Origin: Lonepinella sp042468235
GTDB taxonomy: Bacteria > Pseudomonadota > Gammaproteobacteria > Enterobacterales > Pasteurellaceae
Assembly: GCF_042468235.1 (NCBI RefSeq)
Contig: NZ_CP170386.1
Location: 496,001-560,000 of the forward strand
Direction of reading: 5' to 3'
DNA: 64,000 nt
Shown in pieces: positions 33,535 to 42,069 of this stretch (within the stretch, counting starts at the first letter, position 1; the number at the start of each line of letters is the position of its first letter). The notes beneath the pieces were generated by a model that was not told where the DNA came from, did no database searches, and saw only the letters and a program-made list of their open reading frames with translations. A program made the position numbers and the translations under genes.

Positions 33535-33954
33535 TTAGTCTGCTTTCAAAGCATATTTTCCCGATCCGAGATGCATAATTGCCCAGAATGCAAATAGATA
33601 AGTCGTCACTCCTTCAATGGCCCATGCACCCGTTGGAGCAAGTGCGAAAATTTGTGGAATGTACATTAAAAGAATAATGATCATACAAGAAATTATCCCA
33701 ATAAACGCACTAATTCTCGTGAATACGCCAAGAATAATAAAAATTGGCACGATTACTTCACCTAAATAAACAGCATTAGCAAAAAATCCAGGTAATCCCA
33801 ATTCAACGAATTTCCCCGCAATAAAGTCGATACCGTCCGTGACTTTATGAATACCGTGTAATAAAAACATAAAGGCAAAGCTAACACGCAAAATGAATTT
33901 TGCAAGATCTGGTTTATCGACTAATTGGTTGATTTTTTCGATTGATGTACTCAT
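33535..33954 (-). CDS. DoxX-family membrane protein
   Basis: The 139-aa protein has four hydrophobic segments: FILRVSFAFMFLLHGIHKV, VYLGEVIVPIFIILGVFTRI, FIGIISCMIIILLMYI and TYLFAFWAIMHLG. The N-terminal LRVSFAFMFLLHGIHKVTDG pattern, with a conserved His and Gly-Lys/His near the end of helix 1, is typical of DoxX/YphA-like proteins. Family members are linked to redox or thiosulfate chemistry but this one has no demonstrated role. It lies 24 bases after hemL on the same strand, so it is probably cotranscribed with it; the functional link is unclear. Confidence 0.8.
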   Translation of the reverse strand: MSTSIEKINQLVDKPDLAKFILRVSFAFMFLLHGIHKVTDGIDFIAGKFVELGLPGFFANAVYLGEVIVPIFIILGVFTRISAFIGIISCMIIILLMYIPQIFALAPTGAWAIEGVTTYLFAFWAIMHLGSGKYALKAD

Positions 33955-33978
33955 AAATAGTTCCTTCTTGTGTTTGAG

Positions 33979-35274
33979 TTAAATAGTTTGTTGAGCTAAT
34001 TGTGCAAAAGCCCAATCTGCTACAGCTAAAGTGTGGTCAATATCTTCATCAGAATGTGCCAACGACATAAACCCAGCTTCATAAGCAGAGGGTGCAAGAT
34101 AAATCCCTTGTTCTAACATAAAATGGAAGAAACGGTTAAATGTTGTGGCATCACATTGCATCACTTGTTGGAAGTTGCAAATTTCTTGCTGTTCAGTGAA
34201 GAATAAACCGAACATACCGCCCACATATTGCACTTGGAATGGTACGCCGTGCTTGTCGGCTAGGGCCTTTAAGCCTTTGGCTAATTTTTCAGTTTTCTGG
34301 GCCAATTTTTCTTCATTGCCCGTTTTGCTTAATTCCGTTAAACAGGCTAAACCGGCAGCCATGGCAATCGGGTTGCCCGAAAGCGTACCGGCTTGATAAA
34401 CAGGGCCAGTTGGGGCAATGTATTGCATGATTTCTCGTTTTCCACCAAATGCCCCTACAGGCATACCGCCACCAATAATTTTACCTAAACAGGTTAAATC
34501 AGGTGTAACGCCATAATAAGATTGTGCGCCGCTTAACGCCACACGGAAACCTGTCATGACTTCATCAATAATAAATACGGTGCCGTATTGATCGCAAAGT
34601 TGACGTAAACCTTGTAAGAATCCGTCTTTGGGCGGAATACAGTTCATATTCCCTGCCACAGGTTCAATAATTAAACAAGAAATTTCATTAGGATATTGCT
34701 CAAAGGCTTGTTTGACTGAATTAAGATCGTTATAAGTACAGGTTAAGGTATGTTTAGCAAAATCTTCTGGCACGCCAGGGGAGCTTGGTTGACCTAGAGT
34801 TAATGCACCTGATCCTGCCTTAACTAATAAAGAATCTGAATGACCGTGATAACAACCTTCAAATTTGATAATTTTATCTCGTCCTGTGTAGCCACGTGCT
34901 AAACGAATAGCAGACATAGTGGCTTCCGTGCCAGAACTGACCATTCTCACCAGTTCAATAGAAGGCATGAGTTGGCATACTAATTCCGCAAGCGTAATTT
35001 CGCTTTCCGTAGGTGCACCAAAACTTAATCCATTTGGCACGGCTTTTAACACGGCATCAATAATCGCAGGGTGATTATGTCCGAGAACCATTGGTCCCCA
35101 TGAGCCGACATAATCAATATATTGTTTGCCGTCTGTATCAGTAATATAGGCTCCAGCGGCTTTTTGAATAAACACTGGCGTTCCGCCAACGCCTTTAAAT
35201 GCTCGAACAGGGGAATTGACCCCCCCTGGGATAACTTGTTCAGCTCGAGAAAAAAGTGCGGTTGAATTTGACAT
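33979..35274 (-). CDS. hemL: Glutamate-1-semialdehyde 2,1-aminomutase
   Basis: HemL makes 5-aminolevulinate for haem by the C5 pathway. The ATG at 35274 (MSNSTALFSRAEQVIPGGVNSPVRAF) gives 431 aa, with AAAAGGA upstream; the 7 extra residues above it are not conserved. Class III PLP aminotransferase motifs are VSSGTEATMSAIRLARGYTGRDKIIKFEGCYHGH, FIIDEVMTGFRVA and the PLP lysine in TCLGKIIGGGMPVGAFGG. An uptake signal lies at 35254-35262, inside the N-terminal codons. It implies endogenous haem synthesis from glutamate, unlike H. influenzae, which needs exogenous haem. The doxX-family gene follows. Confidence 0.96.
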   Translation of the reverse strand: MSNSTALFSRAEQVIPGGVNSPVRAFKGVGGTPVFIQKAAGAYITDTDGKQYIDYVGSWGPMVLGHNHPAIIDAVLKAVPNGLSFGAPTESEITLAELVCQLMPSIELVRMVSSGTEATMSAIRLARGYTGRDKIIKFEGCYHGHSDSLLVKAGSGALTLGQPSSPGVPEDFAKHTLTCTYNDLNSVKQAFEQYPNEISCLIIEPVAGNMNCIPPKDGFLQGLRQLCDQYGTVFIIDEVMTGFRVALSGAQSYYGVTPDLTCLGKIIGGGMPVGAFGGKREIMQYIAPTGPVYQAGTLSGNPIAMAAGLACLTELSKTGNEEKLAQKTEKLAKGLKALADKHGVPFQVQYVGGMFGLFFTEQQEICNFQQVMQCDATTFNRFFHFMLEQGIYLAPSAYEAGFMSLAHSDEDIDHTLAVADWAFAQLAQQTI

Positions 35275-35397
35275 ATTTTTTCCTTTTATCATCAATAATA
35301 CGCAATTATTGTACTGTATTTTCTCTATAATTTTTGTTTTTTTGTAAAAATATTCTGCAATCAGATAGGATTAATGCTATGCTTTGCAATATTTTTA

Positions 35398-35410
35398 GAG
35401 GTAGCACGTT
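35398..35410 (+). promoter_or_regulatory. ops-like element upstream of wecA
   Basis: GAGGTAGCACGTT in the untranslated leader of the wec operon resembles the RfaH-recruiting ops core GGCGGTAGCGTG (8 of 12 positions by eye). It lies 18 bases before the wecA ATG and is followed by AAAGG, the ribosome-binding site. Sequence likeness only. Confidence 0.35.
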
Positions 35411-35427
35411 AAGGCGAAATAAAGGAT

Positions 35428-36504
35428 ATGTGGTTAGATTTACTGTTAACATTTTTAGCATCTTTTCTTACTATTTTAGTGATGCGTCCCATTGCCATTG
35501 CGGTCGGTTTAGTAGATAAACCCAATTACCGCAAACGTCATCAGGGGGCGATCCCTTTAATTGGAGGGATTTCGCTGTTTATGGGAAATCTCTGTTTTTA
35601 CCTGTTACAATGGGATCAAACCAAGTTACCCCAGCTTTATTTATTTAGTGTCTTTGTACTATTAGCCATTGGAATTTTAGATGATCGCTATGATATTAGC
35701 CCTTTCTTACGAGCAGGTATTCAGGCGGTGTTATCGGTATTTATGATGTATTATGGGCGTTTATCCCTTGATCACTTAGGACAAATTATTGGACCTTTTA
35801 CTGTTACACTCGGTTGGATTGGCGTGGTGATTACGGTATTTGCTACTCTTGCGATTATTAATGCGTTTAATATGATTGACGGTATTGACGGCTTACTCGG
35901 TGGATTATCTAGTGTCGCATTTGCTGGCGTGGGGATTTTGATGTATATGGATAATCAACATGATCTGGCACGTTGGTGCTTTGCCTTAATTGTGGCGATT
36001 ATACCGTATGGGATGTTTAATCTTTGTATTCCTTTTGGTAAAAAATATAAAATTTTTATGGGCGACAGTGGTAGTACGCTCATTGGTTTTACCATTATTT
36101 GGATCTTATTATTAAGTACACAAGGCAAAGGACACCCGATGAATCCAGTAACAGCCTTATGGTTGGTGGCGATTCCGTTAATTGATATGGTGGCGATTAT
36201 TTATCGCCGTTTGCGTAAAGGTAAAAGTCCATTTCGCCCCGACCGTTTACACGTTCATCACTTGATGGTACGAGCAGGGTTAACCCATCGCCAAGCCTTT
36301 ATGTTAATCACTTTTATCGCTGCTTTGTGTGCAGGATTTGGCATTTTAGGCGAAATTTATTATATTAATGAATGGCTAATGTTTATTCTATTCATTGGTT
36401 TATTCTTTTTGTATTCTTATTCAATTACCAGAGCGTGGCGAATTACACGTTTTGTTCGCCGTCATCGTCGCCGTTTATTACGTGCGAAAAAGCAAACAGT
36501 GTAG
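35428..36504 (+). CDS. wecA: Undecaprenyl-phosphate GlcNAc-1-phosphate transferase
   Basis: WecA starts ECA (and some O-antigen) synthesis by loading GlcNAc-1-P on undecaprenyl phosphate. The 358-aa polytopic protein has about eleven membrane segments. Key motifs are VGLVDKPNYRKRHQGAIPLIGG, GILDDRYD (the acidic DD pair), INAFNMIDGIDGLLGGLS, FMGDSGSTLIGF, and the loop RPDRLHVHHLMVRAG, with the HIHH-like HVHH motif of the WecA/MraY superfamily. An AAAGGA ribosome-binding site precedes the ATG. It is the first gene of an eight-gene polysaccharide operon whose order identifies it as ECA-type. Confidence 0.95.
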   Translation: MWLDLLLTFLASFLTILVMRPIAIAVGLVDKPNYRKRHQGAIPLIGGISLFMGNLCFYLLQWDQTKLPQLYLFSVFVLLAIGILDDRYDISPFLRAGIQAVLSVFMMYYGRLSLDHLGQIIGPFTVTLGWIGVVITVFATLAIINAFNMIDGIDGLLGGLSSVAFAGVGILMYMDNQHDLARWCFALIVAIIPYGMFNLCIPFGKKYKIFMGDSGSTLIGFTIIWILLLSTQGKGHPMNPVTALWLVAIPLIDMVAIIYRRLRKGKSPFRPDRLHVHHLMVRAGLTHRQAFMLITFIAALCAGFGILGEIYYINEWLMFILFIGLFFLYSYSITRAWRITRFVRRHRRRLLRAKKQTV

Positions 36505-36533
36505 CGAACATTGTTTTAGATTTAGGAAATATT

Positions 36534-37328
36534 ATGAAATTATTACAAAGTTTATTATTTATTATTATTTTCACCGCACTTTTTGCTGTGGCTGGCTATG
36601 GTGCGAGTTATGCCATGAGAGAACAATGGAAAGCAGAAGTAGAAGTGCGTCAACCGAAAGTAGAGCAGTTAGGTACTTATTTTTCTTTGTTTGAAATGTA
36701 TCAATTAATTAATGGTAATAAAACCGAAGATCAAAAAGAAACGGCAAATTTTGTTTATAAAGGGTTCAAACAACAGTTAAAAACCTATGATAATTTATCT
36801 AAATTTTGGTTAGATTCTGATTTCTATAAACAACGTCAAACAGGCATTGAAGAACGAGATGAGGCTTTTTTACAAGAACTTATTGCAGGTATTCAATTTG
36901 TTGAAGGAAATCCTGAACGTAACATTCCTGATCGTATCAGTTTAACCTTAGACAACCCAAAACAAGCGATGCTACAGTTGGAGAGTTTTGTAAAACATGT
37001 CAATTATTTAACCAGACAATCTTTATATAATGAATTGATTACCAAGTGGAAAACCTTATTCAATCAGGTAAATTTAGCCGCTCAACAAAGTACTGATAAT
37101 GCCAAACAAGGTGAATTAAGCTGGCAAGGTAAATTGAATATGATGAAATCGGTTTCGCCATTAGATAACCAATTAGCCGCCTTTGATTATTTAAAATCCC
37201 CAACTCAACCTAAAGTGGCATCACCAGATCGTTTATTATGGGCGGAAGTCGGTGCTGCAGCTGGTTTCTTGTTCGGTTTATTGCTCGCTTTGATTTTTGT
37301 TGGGCATAAACAAAAAAGTCACAGTTAA
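36534..37328 (+). CDS. wzzE: ECA-type polysaccharide chain length regulator
   Basis: The ATG at 36534 (MKLLQSLLFIIIFTALFAVAGYGASYAM) gives 264 aa, with TAGGAAAT as a weak ribosome-binding site. The membrane topology is that of Wzz polysaccharide co-polymerases: an N-terminal helix (residues about 4-26), a long coiled periplasmic domain, and a C-terminal helix (LLWAEVGAAAGFLFGLLLALIFVG). It is about 80 residues shorter than enterobacterial WzzE, with a reduced periplasmic domain. Position between wecA and wecB supports WzzE. It should set the length of the polymer made by WzyE. An uptake signal lies in the first codons (36573-36581). Confidence 0.8.
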   Translation: MKLLQSLLFIIIFTALFAVAGYGASYAMREQWKAEVEVRQPKVEQLGTYFSLFEMYQLINGNKTEDQKETANFVYKGFKQQLKTYDNLSKFWLDSDFYKQRQTGIEERDEAFLQELIAGIQFVEGNPERNIPDRISLTLDNPKQAMLQLESFVKHVNYLTRQSLYNELITKWKTLFNQVNLAAQQSTDNAKQGELSWQGKLNMMKSVSPLDNQLAAFDYLKSPTQPKVASPDRLLWAEVGAAAGFLFGLLLALIFVGHKQKSHS

Positions 37329-37336
37329 TAGCGTGA

Positions 37337-38446
37337 ATGGCAAAATTTAAGATTTTAACGGTTTTTGGCACTCGACCGGAGGCCATTAAACTGGCTCCGT
37401 TAGCAAAATTGTTAGCGGAGCAAGCTAAATTTGACAGCCAAATTTGTGTCACCGGACAGCATCGAGATATGCTTGATCAGGTGTTGTGTTTATTTGATTT
37501 ACAACCTGATTTTGATCTTGATGTGATGCAAGCAGAACAGGATTTAACCGATCTGACTGCAAGAATCTTGCAAAAAGTGCGGTCGGTTTTAACGGAATTT
37601 CGCCCAGATTTAGTGTTAGTACAGGGCGACACCACCACGGCTTTTGCCACCAGTTTAGCCTGTTATTACCAACAAATTCCTGTGGGGCATATTGAGGCGG
37701 GTTTACGCACTTATCAACCTTATTCCCCTTTTCCCGAAGAAACCAATCGCCGTTTAACGTCTGTGTTAGCACGTTGGCATTTTGCTCCAACACCACAAGC
37801 CAAGCAACATTTATTAGCGGAAAATTATCCTGAACAAAATATTGTTGTGACAGGTAATACGGTGATTGATGCGTTACATTGGATTCAAAAAAATCCACCC
37901 AAAAACACCGCACTTTTTTCCTTTGAACCCAATCAAAAAAGCCTATTAGTGACAATGCACCGCCGAGAAAATTGGGGCAAGGGCATTGAGCAATTGTGTC
38001 ACAGTTTAATGGCATTGGCTCAACAAGGTTGGCAGATTATTTTTCCTGTTCACCCCAATCCACAGGTGCGAGAGCCTGTTTATCAATTATTATCACATCA
38101 AGCCAATATTCGGTTAACCGATCCGTTGCCCTATGTTGATTTTGTGCAATTAATGCAACAAGCCTTTTTAATTTTAACGGATTCGGGCGGTATTCAAGAA
38201 GAAGCCACGGCATTAGGCAAACCCGTTTTATTATTGCGAGATCAGACGGAACGAATCGAAGCGGAAAGCTCAGGGATTGTGCAACGAGTCAGTGTGGAAT
38301 GTTTAGCTATTGTTAATGCCGTGGATGCGTTGGCGAAAAATCCAATAAAATATCAACAAATGGCACAAGCCAGCACCTTGTACGGTGACGGCAAGGCTTG
38401 TGAGCGGATTGTTCAATTTATCAAACAGATAGCAAAAAATGACTAA
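37337..38446 (+). CDS. wecB: UDP-N-acetylglucosamine 2-epimerase
   Basis: WecB converts UDP-GlcNAc to UDP-ManNAc. The 369-aa protein shows KILTVFGTRPEAIKLAPLAK at the start, ICVTGQHRDMLDQVL, VLVQGDTTTAFATSLACYYQQIPVGHIEAGLRT, PFPEETNRRLTSVLA, VTMHRRENWG and LTDSGGIQEEATALGKPVLLLRDQTERIE. These contain the catalytic Asp, Glu and His residues of the hydrolysing-type epimerase family. It follows wzzE by 8 bases and overlaps wecC by 8. Two uptake signals (37575-37583, 37907-37915) are inside. Its product feeds WecC. Confidence 0.96.
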   Translation: MAKFKILTVFGTRPEAIKLAPLAKLLAEQAKFDSQICVTGQHRDMLDQVLCLFDLQPDFDLDVMQAEQDLTDLTARILQKVRSVLTEFRPDLVLVQGDTTTAFATSLACYYQQIPVGHIEAGLRTYQPYSPFPEETNRRLTSVLARWHFAPTPQAKQHLLAENYPEQNIVVTGNTVIDALHWIQKNPPKNTALFSFEPNQKSLLVTMHRRENWGKGIEQLCHSLMALAQQGWQIIFPVHPNPQVREPVYQLLSHQANIRLTDPLPYVDFVQLMQQAFLILTDSGGIQEEATALGKPVLLLRDQTERIEAESSGIVQRVSVECLAIVNAVDALAKNPIKYQQMAQASTLYGDGKACERIVQFIKQIAKND

Positions 38447-39692
38447 GCAAATTTCGGTAATTGGATTGGGATATATTGGCTTGCCAACGGCGGTGATCTT
38501 GGCAAATCAAGGGTATATTGTGTATGGAATGGATACGGATGTGAGCAAAATTCGTGCTATTCAACGAGCAGAAATCACGAGCACCGAACCTGAATTAGCC
38601 AATGCGTTAAAAAGTGCGGTGCAATCGGGGCGACTTTTCGCCAGTTTAGATGTGAAAAAAGCGGATATTTTTTTGATTGCTGTGCCAACGCCGTTGAAAG
38701 CGGATTTGGCGGCGGATCTGAGTTATTTGCAACAAGCCATCCAACAAATTGCCCCGCATTTACAAAAAGGCAATTTGGTGATTATTGAATCCACCGTGCC
38801 AGTCGGTACAACAGAACAGGTTACTCAATGGCTACAAAAATTACGCCCTGATTTGATCTTTCCGTTGTTTTCTCAAAATACAGCAGATGTACAAATTGCC
38901 TATTGCCCTGAACGTGTGCTACCGAGCAAAATGATGCAAGAGTTGGTACAAAATGATCGGGTGATTGGTGGATTAAGCCCAGTTTGTACACAATGTGCGG
39001 TGGATTTTTATCAAGATTTTGTGCAAGGCAAATGTCTTGCGACCAATGCCAAAACTGCCGAAATGTGCAAGCTGACGGAAAACAGTTTTCGAGATGTGAA
39101 TATTGCTTTTGCTAATGAATTGTCGATGATCTGCGATCAACAGGATATTGATGTGTGGGAGTTGATTAAGTTAGCCAATCATCATCCGAGAGTGGACATT
39201 TTACAGCCGAGCGTAGGGGTAGGCGGACATTGTATTGCAGTCGATCCGTATTTTATTTGCTCACAATCCCCTGAACAGGCAAAATTGATCCGTGCTGCTC
39301 GAGAAGTGAATAATTATAAGCCTGTTTGGGTAGTAGAAAAAATAAAAGTTGCAGTGGCGGATTTGATGAGGGCAAAAAATTGTCGCCCTGATGAAATCAA
39401 GATCGCCTGTTTAGGGTTAAGTTTTAAAGCCGATGTGGACGATTTGCGAGAAAGTCCAGCCGTTCTGATTACACAAGCCCTTGCTCAATGGTATCAGGGC
39501 GAAATTTTGGCAGTTGAACCCCATATTCAGACATTGCCTGTGAGCTTAACGGAGCAAGTAAAATTAACGGATTTTTCCACCGCACTTCAGCAAGCGGACA
39601 TCATAGTACATTTGGTGAAACATTCTTATTTTGCTACAATCAAGCCAAATTTAACGCAAGTTTATTTAGATTTTTGCGGTGCTACGGTGTGA
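38439..39692 (+). CDS. wecC: UDP-N-acetyl-D-mannosamine dehydrogenase
   Basis: WecC oxidises UDP-ManNAc twice to UDP-ManNAcA with NAD. The 417-aa protein has the Rossmann start ISVIGLGYIGLPTAVILANQGY, the catalytic region CKLTENSFRDVNIAFANELSMIC, GVGGHCIAVDPYF with the catalytic Cys, and ACLGLSFKADVDDLRESPAV. It overlaps wecB by 8 bases. In enterobacteria rffG, rffH, wecD and wecE come next; here wzxE follows at once, so this junction is where the Fuc4NAc block is absent. Uptake signals lie at 38612-38620 and 39579-39587. Confidence 0.96.
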   Translation: MTKQISVIGLGYIGLPTAVILANQGYIVYGMDTDVSKIRAIQRAEITSTEPELANALKSAVQSGRLFASLDVKKADIFLIAVPTPLKADLAADLSYLQQAIQQIAPHLQKGNLVIIESTVPVGTTEQVTQWLQKLRPDLIFPLFSQNTADVQIAYCPERVLPSKMMQELVQNDRVIGGLSPVCTQCAVDFYQDFVQGKCLATNAKTAEMCKLTENSFRDVNIAFANELSMICDQQDIDVWELIKLANHHPRVDILQPSVGVGGHCIAVDPYFICSQSPEQAKLIRAAREVNNYKPVWVVEKIKVAVADLMRAKNCRPDEIKIACLGLSFKADVDDLRESPAVLITQALAQWYQGEILAVEPHIQTLPVSLTEQVKLTDFSTALQQADIIVHLVKHSYFATIKPNLTQVYLDFCGATV

Positions 39693-39721
39693 AAACGGCA
39701 AAAATAAAGGCGGTCACGGAT

Positions 39722-40990
39722 ATGTCAACCATCACAAAACCAACCTTAACCAGTACAACCCTTTGGACATCCACCGCTGTCGCTATTAAACTCATTATCG
39801 GATTGGTTGTCATCAAAATCTTTGCCTTAAATTTTGGTTCGGCAGGTTTAGGGCAAGCAGCAAATTATATGACTTTGCTTACGGTGCTGGGCGTGCTTTC
39901 AGGGGCAGGAATTTTAAATGCGGTGACCAAATTTGTAGCCGAATATGAACAGGATTCGCAACGGTTACAAGCCATTTTAGGGGCGAGTAGTCTATTGATT
40001 ATACTGGTTTCGGTGATGTTAGCCTTGATTGGCTTGCTGTTTGCTCAACCCATTTCCTTGTTTTTATTTCAAACCGCTGATTACAGTCTAACCATTCAAA
40101 TACTTGCCTTGCTGCAATGCTTAATAGCATTAGGTAATTATTTTATCGCCATTTTAAAAGGACAACGTCAAGCCAAAGCCTGTGCGATGAGTTCCATTTT
40201 TGCTAATTTAGTGGGAGCATTGTGGTTGCTGTTTTGTTTATGGATATGGGGCTATCAGGGGGCGTTAATCGGTTTTGCCTGTATTCCAGCCTTAATTCTT
40301 GTCCCCAGTCTGATTGCGTTACTAAAACAAAATTGGCACTGGCAATGGTTAAAGCCAAATTTTGATTTATCTGCCAGTCATATTCTTCGTCATTATATGA
40401 TAATGACCCTTGTCGCTGTTTGTATTATACCAACAGTGTATATTTTATTACGCAATCAATTAATCGAAAGCCAAGGATTAAGTGCGGTGGGTTTATGGCA
40501 AGGATTAAGCCGTATTTCCGATGCCTATTTACAGCTTTTAACCACAGCATTTTCCGTGTATTTATTGCCCACCTTTGCTAAATTAAGCGATAAATCGGCG
40601 ATTCAGAAAGAAGTTAAAAAAGCCTTGGGTTTTATTTTTCCGTTGGCGTTAGGTTTGGCATTATTGGTATTTTTTTTGAGAGATTACTTGATCATTCTGT
40701 TATTTAGCCCTGATTTTACCCCAATGTCTGAGCTGTTTGGTTGGCAATTAGTGGGCGATCTGTTTAAAGTTGCGAGCTACGTTTTCAGCTATTTATGGTT
40801 AGCCAAAGCCGCAACTGGTCGCTATATTTGTGCTGAAATTGTACAGGGAATGTTATTGTTTGGTTTATCTAGTTATGGTATCGCACAACAGGGTGTCGCA
40901 GGGGCAACCTTGGGTTATGGACTTTGCTATATGATTTATTTTGGTTTTTGTTGGGCTTTATTTAAGTTAGATTACGGGAGTAAAAAATGA
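39722..40990 (+). CDS. wzxE: ECA-type lipid III flippase
   Basis: WzxE moves the undecaprenyl-linked repeat unit across the inner membrane. From the ATG at 39722 (MSTITKPTLTSTTLWTSTAVAIKLIIG) the product is 422 aa with about twelve hydrophobic segments in a MATE/PST pattern. The N-terminal TSTAVAIKLIIGLVVIKIFALNFGSAGLGQAANYMTLL closely resembles enterobacterial WzxE. A GTG at 39689 overlapping the wecC stop (GTGA) is an alternative start that would add 11 residues. It overlaps wecF by 4 bases. If Fuc4NAc is not made, its substrate would differ from true ECA lipid III. Confidence 0.88.
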   Translation: MSTITKPTLTSTTLWTSTAVAIKLIIGLVVIKIFALNFGSAGLGQAANYMTLLTVLGVLSGAGILNAVTKFVAEYEQDSQRLQAILGASSLLIILVSVMLALIGLLFAQPISLFLFQTADYSLTIQILALLQCLIALGNYFIAILKGQRQAKACAMSSIFANLVGALWLLFCLWIWGYQGALIGFACIPALILVPSLIALLKQNWHWQWLKPNFDLSASHILRHYMIMTLVAVCIIPTVYILLRNQLIESQGLSAVGLWQGLSRISDAYLQLLTTAFSVYLLPTFAKLSDKSAIQKEVKKALGFIFPLALGLALLVFFLRDYLIILLFSPDFTPMSELFGWQLVGDLFKVASYVFSYLWLAKAATGRYICAEIVQGMLLFGLSSYGIAQQGVAGATLGYGLCYMIYFGFCWALFKLDYGSKK

Positions 40991-42069
40991 AACAGATTAT
41001 TCACGTTTTAGGTTCGCCCATTCCCCATCATAATCATACGATGTTGCGTTTTTTAGCGGAGCAGTTGCAACCCCAATTACCGAAACAAGCCATTAAGCAA
41101 GTGTTGGTGGTGGGCAAGGGGTATCAAGAGCAATATCCAAGCCTTTACATTCAGGAATTTGACAGTAAAAAAAGTATTGCTCAAGCCGTATGTCAGTTAG
41201 CGAAGCAAGATCCACAACACTATTTTTATTTACACGGTCAATTTAATTTCCCCCTTTGGCTCGCTATCTTTTTCGGCAAATTACCGCCCGAAAGACTCAC
41301 TTGGCAAATGTGGGGGGCAGATTTACACGAAGACAGTCAACAATGGAAATTTAAATTGGCTTATCCGTTACGCCGTTTTATTCAAAAGAAATTAATTTCC
41401 GTGGCGGGTTATCAGGGGGATTTAGCTTATTTTAAACTGTATATTAATCCGAATGTGCAAGGGCATTTAGTGTATTTTCCGAGTAAAATGCACCGCGGTT
41501 TTCAGCCAACGGAAAAGCAAAAATCTGATAAATTAACCATTTTATTAGGCAATTCAGGCGATCCGTCTAATCGTCATTTAGTGGGGCTGGAGCAAATCAA
41601 AAAACAGCTTGGGAATAATGTGCAGATTATTATACCAATGGGCTATCCCGAACATAACAGTGACTATATTGCTCAAGTGACCGCTGAAGCCACACGGTTA
41701 TTTGCTCAAAGTGCGGTACAAATTTTAACCGAAAAAATGCCATTTCAAGATTATTTAAATTTGCTTAATCAATGTGATGTGGCGTATTTTATTTTTCAAC
41801 GTCAGCAAGGAGTGGGATCTTTGTGTTTGCTCACCCAATTTAATGTGCCAGTGGTGTTACATCCGAAAAATACCTTTATTGACGATATGCGATTATATCA
41901 AGTGCCGTTTCTGTTGCAGAATCAGGTGACGGAACAAGCCATTTTCGACACGCAACAACAATTAACCGCACTTGATAAAGAGAGTATTGGCTTTTTTGAT
42001 CCCCATTTTATTGCAGGGTGGTTGGCTATATTAATGCAGATTTTGCAACAAGGAGAAGAGAATGCTTGA
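40987..42069 (+). CDS. wecF: TDP-N-acetylfucosamine:lipid II transferase (WecF family)
   Basis: The 360-aa protein fits glycosyltransferase family 56: the start MKQIIHVLGSPIPHHNHTMLRF, then LTWQMWGADLHEDSQQWKFKLAYPLRRFIQKK, TILLGNSGDPSNRHL, IIIPMGYPEHNSDYI and YFIFQRQQGVGSLCLLTQFNVPV. In enterobacteria WecF adds the third ECA sugar, Fuc4NAc, on the cytoplasmic face. It overlaps wzxE by 4 bases and wzyE by 8. The enzymes that make its expected donor TDP-Fuc4NAc are absent from this operon, so either they are elsewhere or the donor has changed. Two uptake signals lie inside. Confidence 0.9.
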   Translation: MKQIIHVLGSPIPHHNHTMLRFLAEQLQPQLPKQAIKQVLVVGKGYQEQYPSLYIQEFDSKKSIAQAVCQLAKQDPQHYFYLHGQFNFPLWLAIFFGKLPPERLTWQMWGADLHEDSQQWKFKLAYPLRRFIQKKLISVAGYQGDLAYFKLYINPNVQGHLVYFPSKMHRGFQPTEKQKSDKLTILLGNSGDPSNRHLVGLEQIKKQLGNNVQIIIPMGYPEHNSDYIAQVTAEATRLFAQSAVQILTEKMPFQDYLNLLNQCDVAYFIFQRQQGVGSLCLLTQFNVPVVLHPKNTFIDDMRLYQVPFLLQNQVTEQAIFDTQQQLTALDKESIGFFDPHFIAGWLAILMQILQQGEENA

